In this document: positions 47,301 to 53,994 of the stretch, piece by piece
How positions within the stretch are numbered: position 1 is the stretch's first letter
Layout of the letters: every line of letters starts with the position of its first letter
Assembly: GCF_026625885.1 (NCBI RefSeq)
Contig: NZ_CP113068.1
Span: 3,720,001 to 3,784,000, forward strand
Length of the DNA stretch: 64,000 nt
Direction: 5' to 3'
Source of the DNA: Roseateles sp. SL47
Lineage (GTDB): Bacteria; Pseudomonadota; Gammaproteobacteria; Burkholderiales; Burkholderiaceae_C
Notes under the pieces: model-generated
The model's database searches: none
Seen by the model: the letters and a program-made list of their open reading frames with translations, nothing else
What the model was told of the DNA's origin: nothing
Made by a program: the position numbers and the translations under genes

Positions 47301-49789
47301 AGGAAGGGAAGACCGAAGACGAGGAACAGCAGCTCAAGGCGCAGCTTGCGCAAGTGCAGGCGGTCATTGCGGAGCAAACGCCGACCTATGAAGCCTGGAA
47401 GGAGGGGGGAAGCGCGCGTGTGGCCTTGCACGCGGTGATCGGAGGCCTCACGGGTGATCTGGCCGGTGCGCTGGGGGCGGCAGGAAGTGCCCTGGCAGCG
47501 CCGGCGCTGAATGACTTCCAGACTGCGGTCAAGGCCGAGTTGGTGGCCGCCGGCATGGATGCCGAGGGCAAGAAAAACGAAGCCACCTTGGCAGATGGGC
47601 TGGCCAAGCTGGCGGCCGGACTGGCCGCGGGTGCCACAGGCGCGGCGTTTGGCACGGCCGGGGGCGTGGCGGGGCTGAATCAGGACTTCAACAACCGGCA
47701 ACTGCACCCTGACCAGATCAGTTTGGTGAAGGAAGAGGCCAAGAAGCTGGCGGGCCTGCAAGGCCTGGATGAAGCCGAGTGGGAGAAGCGCTTGACGCAG
47801 CAACTGCTGCTGCAAAACGACAGCGCTTATGAGGCCGGACGGAACGGGCAGGGCAACGATGCCTTGGCTGAGCAGATCCTGAAGAACCTGGAGCGTGAAT
47901 CCGGGGTGGTGCTGGATTACCGAGGCACGGATGCGTACAGCGACCACACCGCCAACACGGAACACCTGAACCAGACGATTGGCAGCTACGACCTGGCGGG
48001 TGTCCGTCCGTCGGACGGCATCGAGCTGGCCGACGGCACCTGGCAGGCCACCAAGCCTGGCACGACGCCGATGCCCAGTGGCGGCGCCACGGTCACCAAA
48101 ATCCCGGTGGAGGGGTGCTCCACGCCGTATGGCGCCTGCACTTACACCTTCATGTTTGGGAGCGACGTGGCGTACGTCCGGGTGCCGCAGCCCGATGGAG
48201 GGTATCGGCTGTATCAAGCGAGTGAGGCGCAGCAGACCACGCTGGCGGCGCTGCAGTCTAAATACGGGTGGTCGGGTGTTGGCGAGGGGGTGGTTAGCAC
48301 GCTGGGCGGTCTGGTGAGCTTGACCAAGGAACTGGCTTTGTTCCAAGTGGACACGACGCTGGGGACCGTGCGCACGGTCAGCAATGTGGTGGCGAGCGTG
48401 AGCGAAGGCCAGGCCGTGACCCGCGATGTACTGGCCTACGAATCGTCGATGGCCCAGTGGCTGCTCAGCGGGAAGGCCAAGGAGATCACCTTAGGCGATG
48501 TGCTGAAGGTGGTGGTGGATGCAACGCCCTTGGGTATCGGGTTCTCGGCCGGAGAAAAGCTGAGCTCCACCGACCCCGAGACGATCAAGGCCGGGGGCAG
48601 CGAGATCGGAGCCGCATTGACGTATGCGGCGCTGGGGGCTGCCCTGGAACCGGCGGCGATGGCTGCCAAGGGTCTCGTGCAGAAGGTGGACGGGATCGTT
48701 CTGTCCAAAGTGGAACAGGTCGAGGTGCCGGCGCTGTCTCATCTGTCGGAGAAGGTGGATGGGGTGCCGGGGAGCAGTGGCAGCAGTGGCGGCAGTGGCA
48801 GTGGCAGTGGCAGTGGCAGTGGCATCGGTGCTGCAGGGAAGGTGGAAGAGAGTCTTCCGGAGGTGAAGGGACCGAGCGGGGCGGAGGAGGTGACACCGGA
48901 GAAGGTGGCACCGGAAAAGCAGACCGGTGAGGCAACGCCGGACGCCGCGCCGAAGTGCCTGACGCCGCCGAACTGCTTTGTTGCCGGCACGCTGATCCAT
49001 ACGGTGGATGGGCCCAAAGCCATCGAGACGTTTGTGGGTGGCGAGTTGGTGCTGTCGAGGGATGAGTTCACGCAGGCCCCGGGCGTGCGGCCGGTGGTGG
49101 CAACGGTGTCCACCGAGGATCAGCCGATCTTTGAGGTGGTGATCGTTGATGCCGATGGACGGACAGAGGCGCTGCAGACGACGTCGGAACACCCGTTCTG
49201 GGTGACGCATGTGCCGGGGGATGGTGAATCGCTAGAAGAAGGAGCAGGAACAGCTCAATGGGTGCGAGCGGCTTCGCTGGAGCCGGGGATGAGGGTGATC
49301 GACTTACTGGGTCGAGATTTGACCGTTCATGCACAGAGGGCATTGGAACGTAAGGCGACGGTTTATAACATCGAGGTTCATGAACACCATACCTACCACG
49401 TGGGGGGAATGGGGGTGTGGGTTCATAATGCGCCGTGTTGTGAGGTTGGTAATGAAGGAACTGCTGCGAATGGCGGAATATCCGCATCTTTTTCGATCAA
49501 GCAACTTGATAAGAAGTTTAAGCACGCTGAGGATTTTGGGCTTTCAACAACAAAGAAGAATCCTGAAACGCTTGAGCAATATCAGGCAGCTCTTGAGGCA
49601 CACTTAAATGATGCTGCTACTTACCAACATGGTACGTATCAGTATGTTCCGGATTCTGTTGTTTATTTCAACTCAACTACAAACAATGTTATTGTCTTGA
49701 GCAAGGGCGGTGAATTTGTTACCGGTTGGAAGTTGACCCCAGGCTCTCCACAGTTTGAGAACTTTCTAAAGAATTGGATTTTGCGATGA
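35360..49789 (+). CDS. cdiA: CdiA/filamentous hemagglutinin-type TpsA with Hint and colicin D-like tRNase C-terminus
   Basis: This 4809-residue secreted effector begins with an extended signal peptide (ESPR, MNRLQYRIVFNKQRGQLMAVAE), with cleavage likely near AQA (about 80). The TPS secretion domain (about 85-330; NILNNS-like VILNNSRTDT, NPAGIQVDGGGFINAS) is followed by more than 2000 residues of FHA-1 beta-helix repeats. A unique mid-region (about 2980-3110, FANYRDWLSSDYLLEQLAMDPATTQKRLGDGFYEQ) and FHA-2 repeats (about 3150-3600) follow. The last part holds a helical segment, a Gly/Ser linker and a Hint domain (NCFVAGTLIHTVDG to GVWVHNA, about 4537-4693). The final ~110 residues match colicin D-type nucleases (KKFKHAEDFG, GTYQY, FVTGWKL), which cleave tRNA-Arg anticodon loops. 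Confidence 0.95.
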   Translation: MNRLQYRIVFNKQRGQLMAVAETVRSQSKAAGQTGHPSLRAVKSADGVEPTACGPPSLIAIAAAFAVGAVLTLLPVPPAQAQVKADPNAPKNQQPTVLTAPNGTPLVNIQTPSSSGVSRNTYSQFDVNGQGVILNNSRTDTSTQLGGWVQGNPWMAKGEARVILNEVNSSAPSQLKGYVEVAGRRAEVIIANPAGIQVDGGGFINASSATLTTGTPRFDAAGHVTGFGVQGGLIRIDGAGLDGSQTDYTALLARAVELNAGFWAKEARIQTGTEVMPVVSAGGADAGQGAGEALAPTGERPRYALDSTALGGIYAQRITLVGTEAGLGVRQAGQMVGGQLKLDVNGWLDNSGTLYAQDGGADALHVNATSGVHNSGTMAARGSTTVSGAQLQGEAESLTAAGLNEDGTLVVGSGTLSLRAGDSLRQSGQMLAGDRVEVQAKAVDVSGASVQGRQVSLQGDVLRADGAQLASTGAMQLQATGGLFATQAALQAGDLTVSAATLQLEKSELSSAGTLTLTTSGLLNTRGALVAGDLLQITAGEADNQGGEWLHLGAQRFNATVAGTLTMTGGRLATNAQDMTVNAGQLTGAQASLEHYGTGVFSVTAASADLGGAQLTSYGTLDLQTQSLQLDAVDALVRAVHLQADTVSLRQALVRSASTASVTGAVIDHRGGQLVGDQGVSITASTSFLNDGGQIHAASGSVDITGDADISNRAGVLAAQGTVSVAGVSLTQANGASISGKDVKLQLRGSFSQDAVGADTASSSVAAARDLNIQADTMTQAGVMRAGNALVLSVAQTAALGGSIYSQGSLQLHAGGAVTVNGLLGAQESVTATASRFTTSATSTVAAGLGTDGQINTSGALNISAADELRLAGLQLAGHALLQGARLDLTSTQLSTGSLMLRSGGALITEGATLQTGQLGVQATDWRNSGGKVAVSGTESLQVTLVGNLNNRQGSLQTNSAQASLTAASVDNTGGVISTSGGLLSLQADHWQNQSGVLAGAGAVTARVGELLNADGQWSGQILTLDADRLSNVGSGLISASQTLQVDAGELHNSGTLYSHGNLGISSRGVLENSGLIRGFGVSTLQADQLLQGGTVASQGNLTATAREISSAGTWAAGLQADNTWAATGNLTLSVQDSLQHSGTAIAAGLLQMTGAQLQLQGSQARAREVALLSQGDLRLDHATMAVNGVMSLGAQSTLNTEGASLSAADVTLAAADWRHAGGTLSQTAAAGRLQVDVAGQLDNTGGKIEANAATVDLRAATLNNAQGSIMHAGAGGLRLAVGTLYGARGELLSNGALTLTANGGVDVSNARVQAQQVVLAADSLQNQAGQITGVVGVQLTVAQRLDNTSGLLQSGGDLRLQAGTLENRDGQIDGEAVHLSGSDLSNTGQGLVNARQALHIEAGQFTSTGSLQAGDTLSVSTEVAFVQGGLLYAQRAVTVQAGGLLTQTGLLASADAVTLHARDLAGSGQIVAGLRNDNTLGTSGDLTVVGTGAVQHSGQFLAAGALSVTGASLSLQGSQSQAQAVAMRASQGDLRLEGGAVITSGLLDLQSNSTLDSSGAALSAASVNLQAQDWRNIAGQLAQTDAAGILNVAVQGLIQNQDGRIAGNVSDLTLQASQINNTHGAVVHAGAGVLTLRADQLDGSQGQILSAGSIALSVTGAADLSAATTQGQGITLEATSLNHQGGQWLSAGGTRLAVTGAMDNTHGQIQSAADVVIHAGNVTNQDGQLSGQMLDLTTGTLNNGANGLALAQRGLTLTVDRLTNVGSLQSQGTLALNVTGTMGNAGQIYSQADAIVSVGGVLTHSGLLAAQGSLTVSAGAINSAGVLAAGLKPDSTLAGQGHLSLQAQQTLQHSGATIAAGQLDVSGAALQLQNSQIQGQSVHLTAASGGLQMDHAIVASGGDLTLHSLAGMLVTDDATLSGASVNLRAQDWRNLGGTVGQLSASGQLVAEVAGSLNNERGAIEATGGALTLTAQSITNSDGRIAQAAAGALTVRAGSLQGQQGELLTNGTLTLQANGAVSLAQALTQARDLSLTAASLDHQGGQLLSTGTANLQVQGQVNNTGGTMVSGALMDLHAGSLVNNTGGLMQSGGGLQARVDGTLENQGGRLRSGGDLLITSARLDNRGGEVGSDRTLTAQITGDLLNTGGNLIAQRALTVTASTLGNQHGQIASLQDGVTMTTQGQLDNTGGLVQAQGGLKVRTNGGALINARDAAVTTSTGIHAQGGMTIEAGALSNESGISAAAGASLTSSSLTNRGEISSGTTLQLITAGTLNNQGGRLISLGTLDATGQQVLNQGGLLYGGQTLTVQAATLLDNINTSGTGQGLQGGAVTLRAEQVDNRAGQVLANGDLQITAHQWVNNSGGQLGAGGRQVIGDGGAVSASALLMNNVGGRVWSGGDFNLTARQLADGVAGQISSGGNLGLSLQGDLTYGAGSQLASTGNTVLTVTGNFTNQGVLRSGGTLSVSAAKIDNQASGELSGVVTLLSAGGSLTNRGLIDGDGVSLTAGQLINVGTGRIYGGDIVLTGGSLTNDAENGQAAVIAGRYSLDGQFTGDINNRNGALIFADGGLQITGQNLLNENATIQASDWLVLSLRGGLTNSTVYEGMGTGQGAGQGVLASKAFISSGGDMAITAGSLLNSGATIEGRGNLTLVSADIKNVNPYLKWTVSTSAGEPSVMISYYMVGQLYEDRSITIKLNGRNPDDVVNDFIKANDDRRLERYFLSGGTTTAVTQSSAAQIIVGGILTVVGGTITNDMSRVVGANGVSITADTVNNVAHTVQSVGTDGTVTQVTLTLPTSASSVVPNASQPGVRTGAGAVTTEGGATGQAAQSAGRAGGLPGLLQKALHQVDGASGADTNANVNTAWRAGESADLLTVDQAQGAAQSMAATAEQREGRSLLISALRNATATQTDGQADGTTRAAVAAEAVRVAGATNAAQPAAARTTTLRGAAATFNGKPLARSVTVNLTVPNNSLFKLHSEATSNYLVETDPRFANYRDWLSSDYLLEQLAMDPATTQKRLGDGFYEQRLVREQIGELTGTSYLAGYASDEEMYRALLSNGASFAKEHQLIPGVALTAEQMTQLTTDLVWLVEQDVTLADGSVQKVLVPQVYLVPRDGDLQENGALIAGDRVQMALAGDLGNAGTIQGGDVTVQAQNISNTGAVRGTSVALSAREDITNIGGKLAATEDLSLVAGRDISVGSTVASGAFYDKGVSTRSTVLDRVAELSAGGVMVLQAGQDVSLQAAQLKQGSEGQGADGGIVIQAGRDVNLSTVELSKSTSEVKNANNYRNESLTQDSGTTIDAQGLVAVQAGQDVVAKAATLSSAQGSVQLLAGRDVQLLAGEANQVIEQMTQKKKSGFLKKKTTTTYTKTDETVAVASTVSGSTVEVRAGQDIGVLGSNVVSDAGTSLVAGRDVVIEGVTNTLESESFSKTVKSGLMSGGGIGFTVGKQSLAQTKKSTEETNAGATVASVQGDVSIVAGEAYKQVGSAVSAPAGDVSVVAKSIDIEEARNTSVQNSETKFKQSGVTVSISAPGVSAALGAVSAGEHLTQTEDDRMKALAAATAISKAMQAQKEIAALSKSLEEEKGKESISVSISVGSSKSTSNQVNQADQAAGSTVVAGGSLSLTATGADKDSNVTVRGSSLTGQDVIIQADNAIHLEAASNSNEQHSTNKSSSASVGVGFSLGADSKVGVTVSGSVSKGNSDGVDTSYTTTEVKGGNSVRLESGGDTSLKGAVVTAPQVAAKVGGDLKVESLQDTATFDSKSTTVSGSATFTGPALTGASASYSQSKVSADYAAVGAQAGIRAGDGGFNVEVAGNTDLKGGAITSSQAAIDAGKNAFSTGTLTSTDIQNRSQYSATAVTVSAGTSGGMAGAYKDSGDERSTTQSTISAGATTITSGDAASLAALEQLDRGATNDATAGKLAQGWDGQKLAEQAKLNAQIVADFGAQAAKEVGDYAKQQTAKYDLAKLQESAIQDALKKEGKTEDEEQQLKAQLAQVQAVIAEQTPTYEAWKEGGSARVALHAVIGGLTGDLAGALGAAGSALAAPALNDFQTAVKAELVAAGMDAEGKKNEATLADGLAKLAAGLAAGATGAAFGTAGGVAGLNQDFNNRQLHPDQISLVKEEAKKLAGLQGLDEAEWEKRLTQQLLLQNDSAYEAGRNGQGNDALAEQILKNLERESGVVLDYRGTDAYSDHTANTEHLNQTIGSYDLAGVRPSDGIELADGTWQATKPGTTPMPSGGATVTKIPVEGCSTPYGACTYTFMFGSDVAYVRVPQPDGGYRLYQASEAQQTTLAALQSKYGWSGVGEGVVSTLGGLVSLTKELALFQVDTTLGTVRTVSNVVASVSEGQAVTRDVLAYESSMAQWLLSGKAKEITLGDVLKVVVDATPLGIGFSAGEKLSSTDPETIKAGGSEIGAALTYAALGAALEPAAMAAKGLVQKVDGIVLSKVEQVEVPALSHLSEKVDGVPGSSGSSGGSGSGSGSGSGIGAAGKVEESLPEVKGPSGAEEVTPEKVAPEKQTGEATPDAAPKCLTPPNCFVAGTLIHTVDGPKAIETFVGGELVLSRDEFTQAPGVRPVVATVSTEDQPIFEVVIVDADGRTEALQTTSEHPFWVTHVPGDGESLEEGAGTAQWVRAASLEPGMRVIDLLGRDLTVHAQRALERKATVYNIEVHEHHTYHVGGMGVWVHNAPCCEVGNEGTAANGGISASFSIKQLDKKFKHAEDFGLSTTKKNPETLEQYQAALEAHLNDAATYQHGTYQYVPDSVVYFNSTTNNVIVLSKGGEFVTGWKLTPGSPQFENFLKNWILR
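48339..49450. repeat. Parent copy of the ~1.1-kb CdiA/Hint repeat block
   Basis: This part of cdiA recurs almost identically at about 52922-53994, and its Hint portion (from about 48910) recurs at about 50100-50640. The copies share sequence up to the codons for EVGN after the Hint domain and then diverge completely. This marks the toxin-exchange junction. Confidence 0.95.
48771..48823. repeat. AGTGGC hexanucleotide repeat (Gly-Ser linker in CdiA)
   Basis: About eight AGTGGC/AGCAGTGGC-type units encode a Ser-Gly linker just before the Hint domain. The downstream duplicate at about 53355-53372 has only one such unit, so the tract has expanded or contracted since duplication. Confidence 0.9.
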
Positions 49790-50055
49790 GTGATCTGCTA
49801 CTCCGGATGGCGAAAGCATTTGTTGATAACAAGATTGAACCATCCTCGTTCGTTGAAGATTACATTATTCAATGGAAGCGCGAGAGGGACTGCGGGGAGG
49901 GTCTTTTGGATTCTCCGCAAATGAGTGAAGTGCTTTCCAGCATTTTTTGTATAGCGGACATGTTCAATCCGAACGAGGATAAGGAAGACTATGAATTTGA
50001 TGCGGATCAACTGCGACATGAAATTGGTCGTGTAATAGGTGGTATGACTCCGTGA
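49786..50055 (+). CDS. cdiI: CdiI immunity protein, colicin D immunity (ImmD) family
   Basis: This 89-residue acidic protein starts within the cdiA stop (ATGA overlap). It resembles the colicin D immunity protein: LLRMAKAFVDNKIEPSSFVEDYIIQWKRER, then a helical segment ending in ADMFNPNEDKEDYEFDADQLRHEI, close to the family pattern (FxPDADRxxYEID). It would neutralise the colicin D-like tRNase at the end of CdiA by binding it in the cytoplasm. The local GC content is clearly lower than in cdiA, as expected for an exchanged module. Confidence 0.88.
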   Translation: MSDLLLRMAKAFVDNKIEPSSFVEDYIIQWKRERDCGEGLLDSPQMSEVLSSIFCIADMFNPNEDKEDYEFDADQLRHEIGRVIGGMTP

Positions 50056-51027
50056 ATTTGGCAGTTCCAAAGACGGCGGTGCGCCAAAATTGCTCGCACC
50101 GGAGAAGCAGGCCAGTGAAGCAACGCCGGACGCCGCGCCGAAGTGCCTGACGCCGCCGAACTGCTTTGTTGCCGGCACGCTGATCCATACGGTGGATGGG
50201 CCCAAAGCCATCGAGACGTTTGTGGGTGGCGAGTTGGTGCTGTCGAGGGATGAGTTCACGCAGACCCCGGGCGTGCGGCCGGTGGTGGCAAAGGTGTCCA
50301 CCGAGGATCAGCCGATCTTTGAGGTGGTGATCGTTGACGCCGATGGACGGACAGAGGCGCTGCAGACGACGGCGGAACACCCGTTCTGGGTGTCGCATGT
50401 GCCGGGGAATGAACCGCTAGAAGAGGGAGCAGCAACAGCTCAGTGGGTGTGAGCGGCTTCGCTGGAGCCGGGGATGAGGTTGATCGACTTACTGGGTCGA
50501 GATTTGACCGTTCATGCACAGAGGGCATTGGAACGTAAGGCGACGGTTTATAACATCGAGGTTCATGAACACCATACCTACCACGTGGGGGTAATGGGGG
50601 TGTGGGTTCATAATGCGCCGTGTTGTGAGGTTGGTAATGTTGGAATCGATGGGCGGGCGGACTCGGGGTGGACCTCGCGCCAAATCGAATATATTCGGCT
50701 CGTGAGTTAATGCGACGTGTTGAGGAACCCGGGTCATTTCACAATTTCCAGGAATCCTTCAATAAGGATATATTTGCTGGCACACGTACTCAGATCAGCG
50801 ACAGTTATGTTCTGTGCACGAAGGAAGGAACAATAACGCTTCCAGGTGAGCCGATTTGCGGTTGGGTGCATATAAAAATCGGTGAAGGCAAACGGGTTCG
50901 AGAGATTGTTGGGTATACTGAACCCCGTGTCATCGAGGGCACATTTGAGATTGGCGTTAAGCCGTCTGCCTCTGGTCGAACCGAGGTTATTACTCGCAGA
51001 TGCTTCCGTCCGAAGGGGCCGCAATGA
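50056..51027 (+). pseudogene. Orphan CdiA-CT module 2 (Hint plus toxin), broken
   Basis: From about 50100 the sequence repeats the cdiA Hint block (CFVAGTLIHTVDGPKAIETF...HNAPCCEVGN). The arginine codon after WV in the parent is TGA here (50450-50452), a nonsense change in the same frame. After EVGN this frame soon stops (50708-50710). The toxin-like sequence continues in another frame from about 50668 (NRIYSARELMRRVEEPGSFHN...TFEIGVKPSASGRTEVITRRCFRP), so a frameshift also separates Hint and toxin. The toxin domain recurs in polymorphic toxins as I recall, but I cannot name it. It has no start codon of its own and follows cdiI after a TTGGCA scar. Confidence 0.82.
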
Positions 51028-51593
51028 GCATTGAATATTTTTTTGGCGAGCATTCTTTCGCGCTTCTGCCCTTCAACGAAGCAGATGAAGCGTTGGAATG
51101 TTTTGCGTACCCCGGTTACTTGCCTGACCGGTGGATGAATGGAGCCAGCATTCGATTCGATGCGGCGCCCCGTGCATCATGGGTCGGTCACTTTCTCTCC
51201 GGGCGAGAGTCGCCAAATGCAGTGAGCTTCTGCTGTGATCATCCGGATGGGGTTCATGCTTTGGTTATTGCTGGCGGTATTGCCTATCAAGTAGCACCGG
51301 CCAACCCGGCCGATTGGATTGAATTACCCATTCGGCCGGTGATGGGGGGGTGTGCATCGGCGTCGGCCAATGCAGTCGCTCTCTTTGACTATTCCCGTAT
51401 GCTCGTGCTCTATGCGGATGGAGATTCGTGGACGTCTGCCGCAGTCTCATGGGATGGTCTGAAAAATGTTCGAGAGAGAAATGGTGTGCTGTTCGGCGAT
51501 GGTTGGGACGCCGCCGAAAATGAGCCTGCGCCGTTTGAGGTGGATTTAAGGACCAGACGTACGCTTGGCGGTGCCGCACCGCCGTCCCGTTGA
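51024..51593 (+). CDS. Candidate immunity protein for module 2
   Basis: This 189-residue protein begins MSIEYFFGEHSFALLPFNEADEALECFAYPGYLPDRW and overlaps the toxin stop by ATGA, the arrangement also seen for cdiI. It is rich in aromatic and acidic residues with no signal peptide or transmembrane helix, as expected for a cytoplasmic immunity protein. The family is not recognised. Its frame is intact although its toxin is broken, consistent with selection for retained immunity. Confidence 0.7.
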   Translation: MSIEYFFGEHSFALLPFNEADEALECFAYPGYLPDRWMNGASIRFDAAPRASWVGHFLSGRESPNAVSFCCDHPDGVHALVIAGGIAYQVAPANPADWIELPIRPVMGGCASASANAVALFDYSRMLVLYADGDSWTSAAVSWDGLKNVRERNGVLFGDGWDAAENEPAPFEVDLRTRRTLGGAAPPSR

Positions 51594-51859
51594 CCGCAAG
51601 TTCTCGCCGCAAACTGCATCCGGCAATGCCGGAAATGCTCCGACCCAGAACATAGTCTGAACTGGCCGCTGGTTTGCTAGCTCCGGCGGGGTGGACTTCA
51701 GATTCTTCCCTCCTACCGCAAACGTGCCTCTGTGGCGCGGTTATCCCATTAGGGAACGCAGTGCGCGCGTTCGAGGGGCAGATGGCAGCGGGCAACCCGG
51801 GCCTATCGAGTGATTCTGCGGAACGCTTGACGCAACTATTTAATTCGAAAGGCAACTAA
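51594..51859 (+). pseudogene. Toxin C-terminal fragment of module 3
   Basis: One frame ends FEGQMAAGNPGLSSDSAERLTQLFNSKGN at 51859, two bases before the next gene. The upstream piece that looks coding (GGVDFRFFPPTANVPLWRGYP) is in another frame, so a frameshift near 51740 is likely. No Hint sequence precedes it, so this is a 5'-truncated toxin remnant. The family is unknown. Confidence 0.5.
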
Positions 51860-51861
51860 AT

Positions 51862-52278
51862 ATGCACGATCTCTTCGAGATTGGCTTCAGAGAGGCCCTT
51901 TCGGATGAGGCGCTGGCGGACTTTCTTTCTATACACTTTCATCTCTCTAAAGAATGCATCGTCTCCGAAGATGAATATTGGGCGGAGGCATGGGAGGGGA
52001 AGGAACGAATCGGTATCTCCGTCCAAGCTGCGGCAGACGGATTGAAGGCGAACTTATCTGGCGTCTGCTTTCGGGCACTCGATGACATCGCGCTAGGGAA
52101 CATGGCGGCCGAAGCAGCCAGCAAGCTGGGTTCTGAGGCGGTAGTCGGGGACTACCGCAAACACGGCGCAGAGGCGCAGGGTAGCTTCCTCGTCTATTTC
52201 CCAGACGGCTCCGTGTGGGAGGCTGTGGATGCCTCCCGTGGCTCCGTCAGCGACGTCAAGGTTCTACGCCAAATTTAA
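51862..52278 (+). CDS. Candidate immunity protein for module 3
   Basis: This 138-residue acidic protein (MHDLFEIGFREALSDEALADFLSIHFHLSKECIVSEDEYW...) directly follows the toxin remnant and has no signal peptide. It ends two bases before a TTGGCAATG junction scar at 52280. The family is not recognised; the immunity role is inferred from position. Confidence 0.65.
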   Translation: MHDLFEIGFREALSDEALADFLSIHFHLSKECIVSEDEYWAEAWEGKERIGISVQAAADGLKANLSGVCFRALDDIALGNMAAEAASKLGSEAVVGDYRKHGAEAQGSFLVYFPDGSVWEAVDASRGSVSDVKVLRQI

Positions 52279-52279
52279 C

Positions 52280-52735
52280 TTGGCAATGTAGGCGGTGAAG
52301 TCGAAGCTCTGCGGGGACTGGGCGGCACGAACGGCCACGCGCTTGCGGAGACGGTCACTCCTGGCGGTAGCGGACAGGCCTTCGCCGGCCACGGCGTCAT
52401 GAACCGAACAGACACCCTATTCGGGCAAGGGCAGTTTGTTGCGCCCGCAGTTACGACCGTCGTCATGCCTCGCCTGGGCATAACAATCCGGGATTCGACG
52501 GGGCGGCTCTTGGAAAATGTAAGTTCGGTTGATGAGCTGAACCAGGCCATCGCCACCGGCGGGGGCCCTAACGGCCAAATTCTGACTCCTCGAAAGCTGG
52601 TCAACGCCATCCAGCCCGCTGGTCACGCAGCACGCGTGACGAGGCTGCGATCGCGACGGTCACGCTCAACCCGGAGCGGGATGTGGTCGTGACAGCCGAG
52701 CTTCGGAATCAAGATTTTCAGCCAAGAGTTGCATA
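52280..52735 (+). pseudogene. Displaced toxin-like fragment (Stv-type domain candidate), frameshifted
   Basis: Starting from the TTGGCAATG scar, the frame reads LGNVGGEVEALRGLGGTNGHALAETV...FAGHGVMNRTDTLFGQGQFVAPAVTTVVMPRLGITIRDSTGRLLE. This resembles the 'putative adhesin Stv' domain of polymorphic toxins (GHG, then a G-F-VP-GTTV pattern). Near 52635 the plausible coding frame shifts to DEAAIATVTLNPERDVVVTAELRNQDFQPRVA, which ends at a TAA near 52733. No start codon belongs to it. The family call is tentative. Confidence 0.5.
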
Positions 52736-52921
52736 ACTGAGGCGACAACTACCTTGACGCGCGCCGACCTGCGCGGGGCTTCAGTGCTGCTCGACGTTGG
52801 CTGTGAGTTCATCGGATTGCGCTCCATCATGTCTGGCCTGCGGTGCCTGCAGGCCGGGACGGGTTTTCACCACCGCGCCCCGTCGTTCACCATCTGCGCG
52901 TCCTGCCCGAGTAGCCGCGTT
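52736..52921. other. Unassigned spacer between displaced modules
   Basis: This GC-rich segment of about 185 bp has no recognisable coding, insertion-sequence end or junction scar. Its GC content differs from the AT-richer toxin tails. It ends where homology to cdiA (TTTGTTCCA..., parent position about 48339) begins. Confidence 0.4.
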
Positions 52922-53994
52922 CTTTGTTCCAGCACGACATGACGCTGGGGACCGTGCGCACGGCCAGCAATGTGGTGGCGAGCGTGAGCGAAGGCCAGGC
53001 CGTGACCCGCGATGTACTGGCCTACGAATCGTCGATGGCCCAGTGGCTGCTCAGCGGGAAGGCCAAGGACATCACCTTAGGCGATGTGCTGAAGGTGGTG
53101 GTGGATGCAACGCCCTTGGGTATCGGGTTCTCGGCCGGAGAAAAGCTGAGCTCCACCGACCCCGAGACGATCAAGGCCGGTGGCAGCGAGATCGGAGCCG
53201 CATTGACGTATGCGGCGCTGGGGGCTGCCTTGGAACCGGCGGCGATGGCTGCCAAGGGTCTCGTGCAGAAGGTGGACGGGATCGTTCTGTCCAAAGTGGA
53301 ACAGGTCGAGGTGCCGGCGCTGTCTCATCTGTCGGAGAAGGTGGATGGGGTGCCGGGGAGCAGTGGCGGCGTTGCTGCAGGGAAGGTGGAAGAGAGTCTT
53401 CCGGAGGTGAAGGGACCGAGCGGGGCGGAGGAGGTGACACCGGAGAAGGTGGCACCGGAAAAGCAGACCGGTGAGGCAACGCCGGACGCCGCGCCGAAGT
53501 GCCTGACGCCGCCGAACTGCTTTGTTGCCGGCACGCTGATCCATACGGTGGATGGGCCCAAAGCCATCGAGACGTTTGTGGGTGGCGAGTTGGTGCTGTC
53601 GAGGGATGAGTTCACGCAGGCCCCGGGCGTGCGGCCGGTGGTGGCAACGGTGTCCACCGAGGATCAGCCGATCTTTGAGGTGGTGATCGTTGACGCCGAT
53701 GGACGGAAAGAGGCGCTGCAGACGACGGCGGAACACCCGTTCTGGGTGACCCGTGTGCCGGGGAATCAACCGCTAGAAGAAGGAGCAGCAACAGCTCAAT
53801 GGGTGCGTGCGGCTTCGCTGGAGCCGGGGATGAGGGTGATCGACTTACTGGGTCGAGATTTGACCGTTCATGCACAGAGGGCGTTGGAACGTAAGGCGAC
53901 GGTTTATAACATCGAGGTTCATGAACACCATACCTACCACGTGGGGGGAATGGGGGTGTGGGTTCATAATGCGCCGTGTTGTGAGGTTGGCAAT
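52922..53994. repeat. Second copy of the CdiA pre-Hint/Hint block
   Basis: This is nearly identical to cdiA 48339-49450, apart from the shorter Ser-Gly linker and scattered substitutions (for example KEALQTTAEHPFWVTRVPGNQP). Homology ends at the EVGN codons. It provides about 1 kb of homology for recombination with cdiA. Confidence 0.93.
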
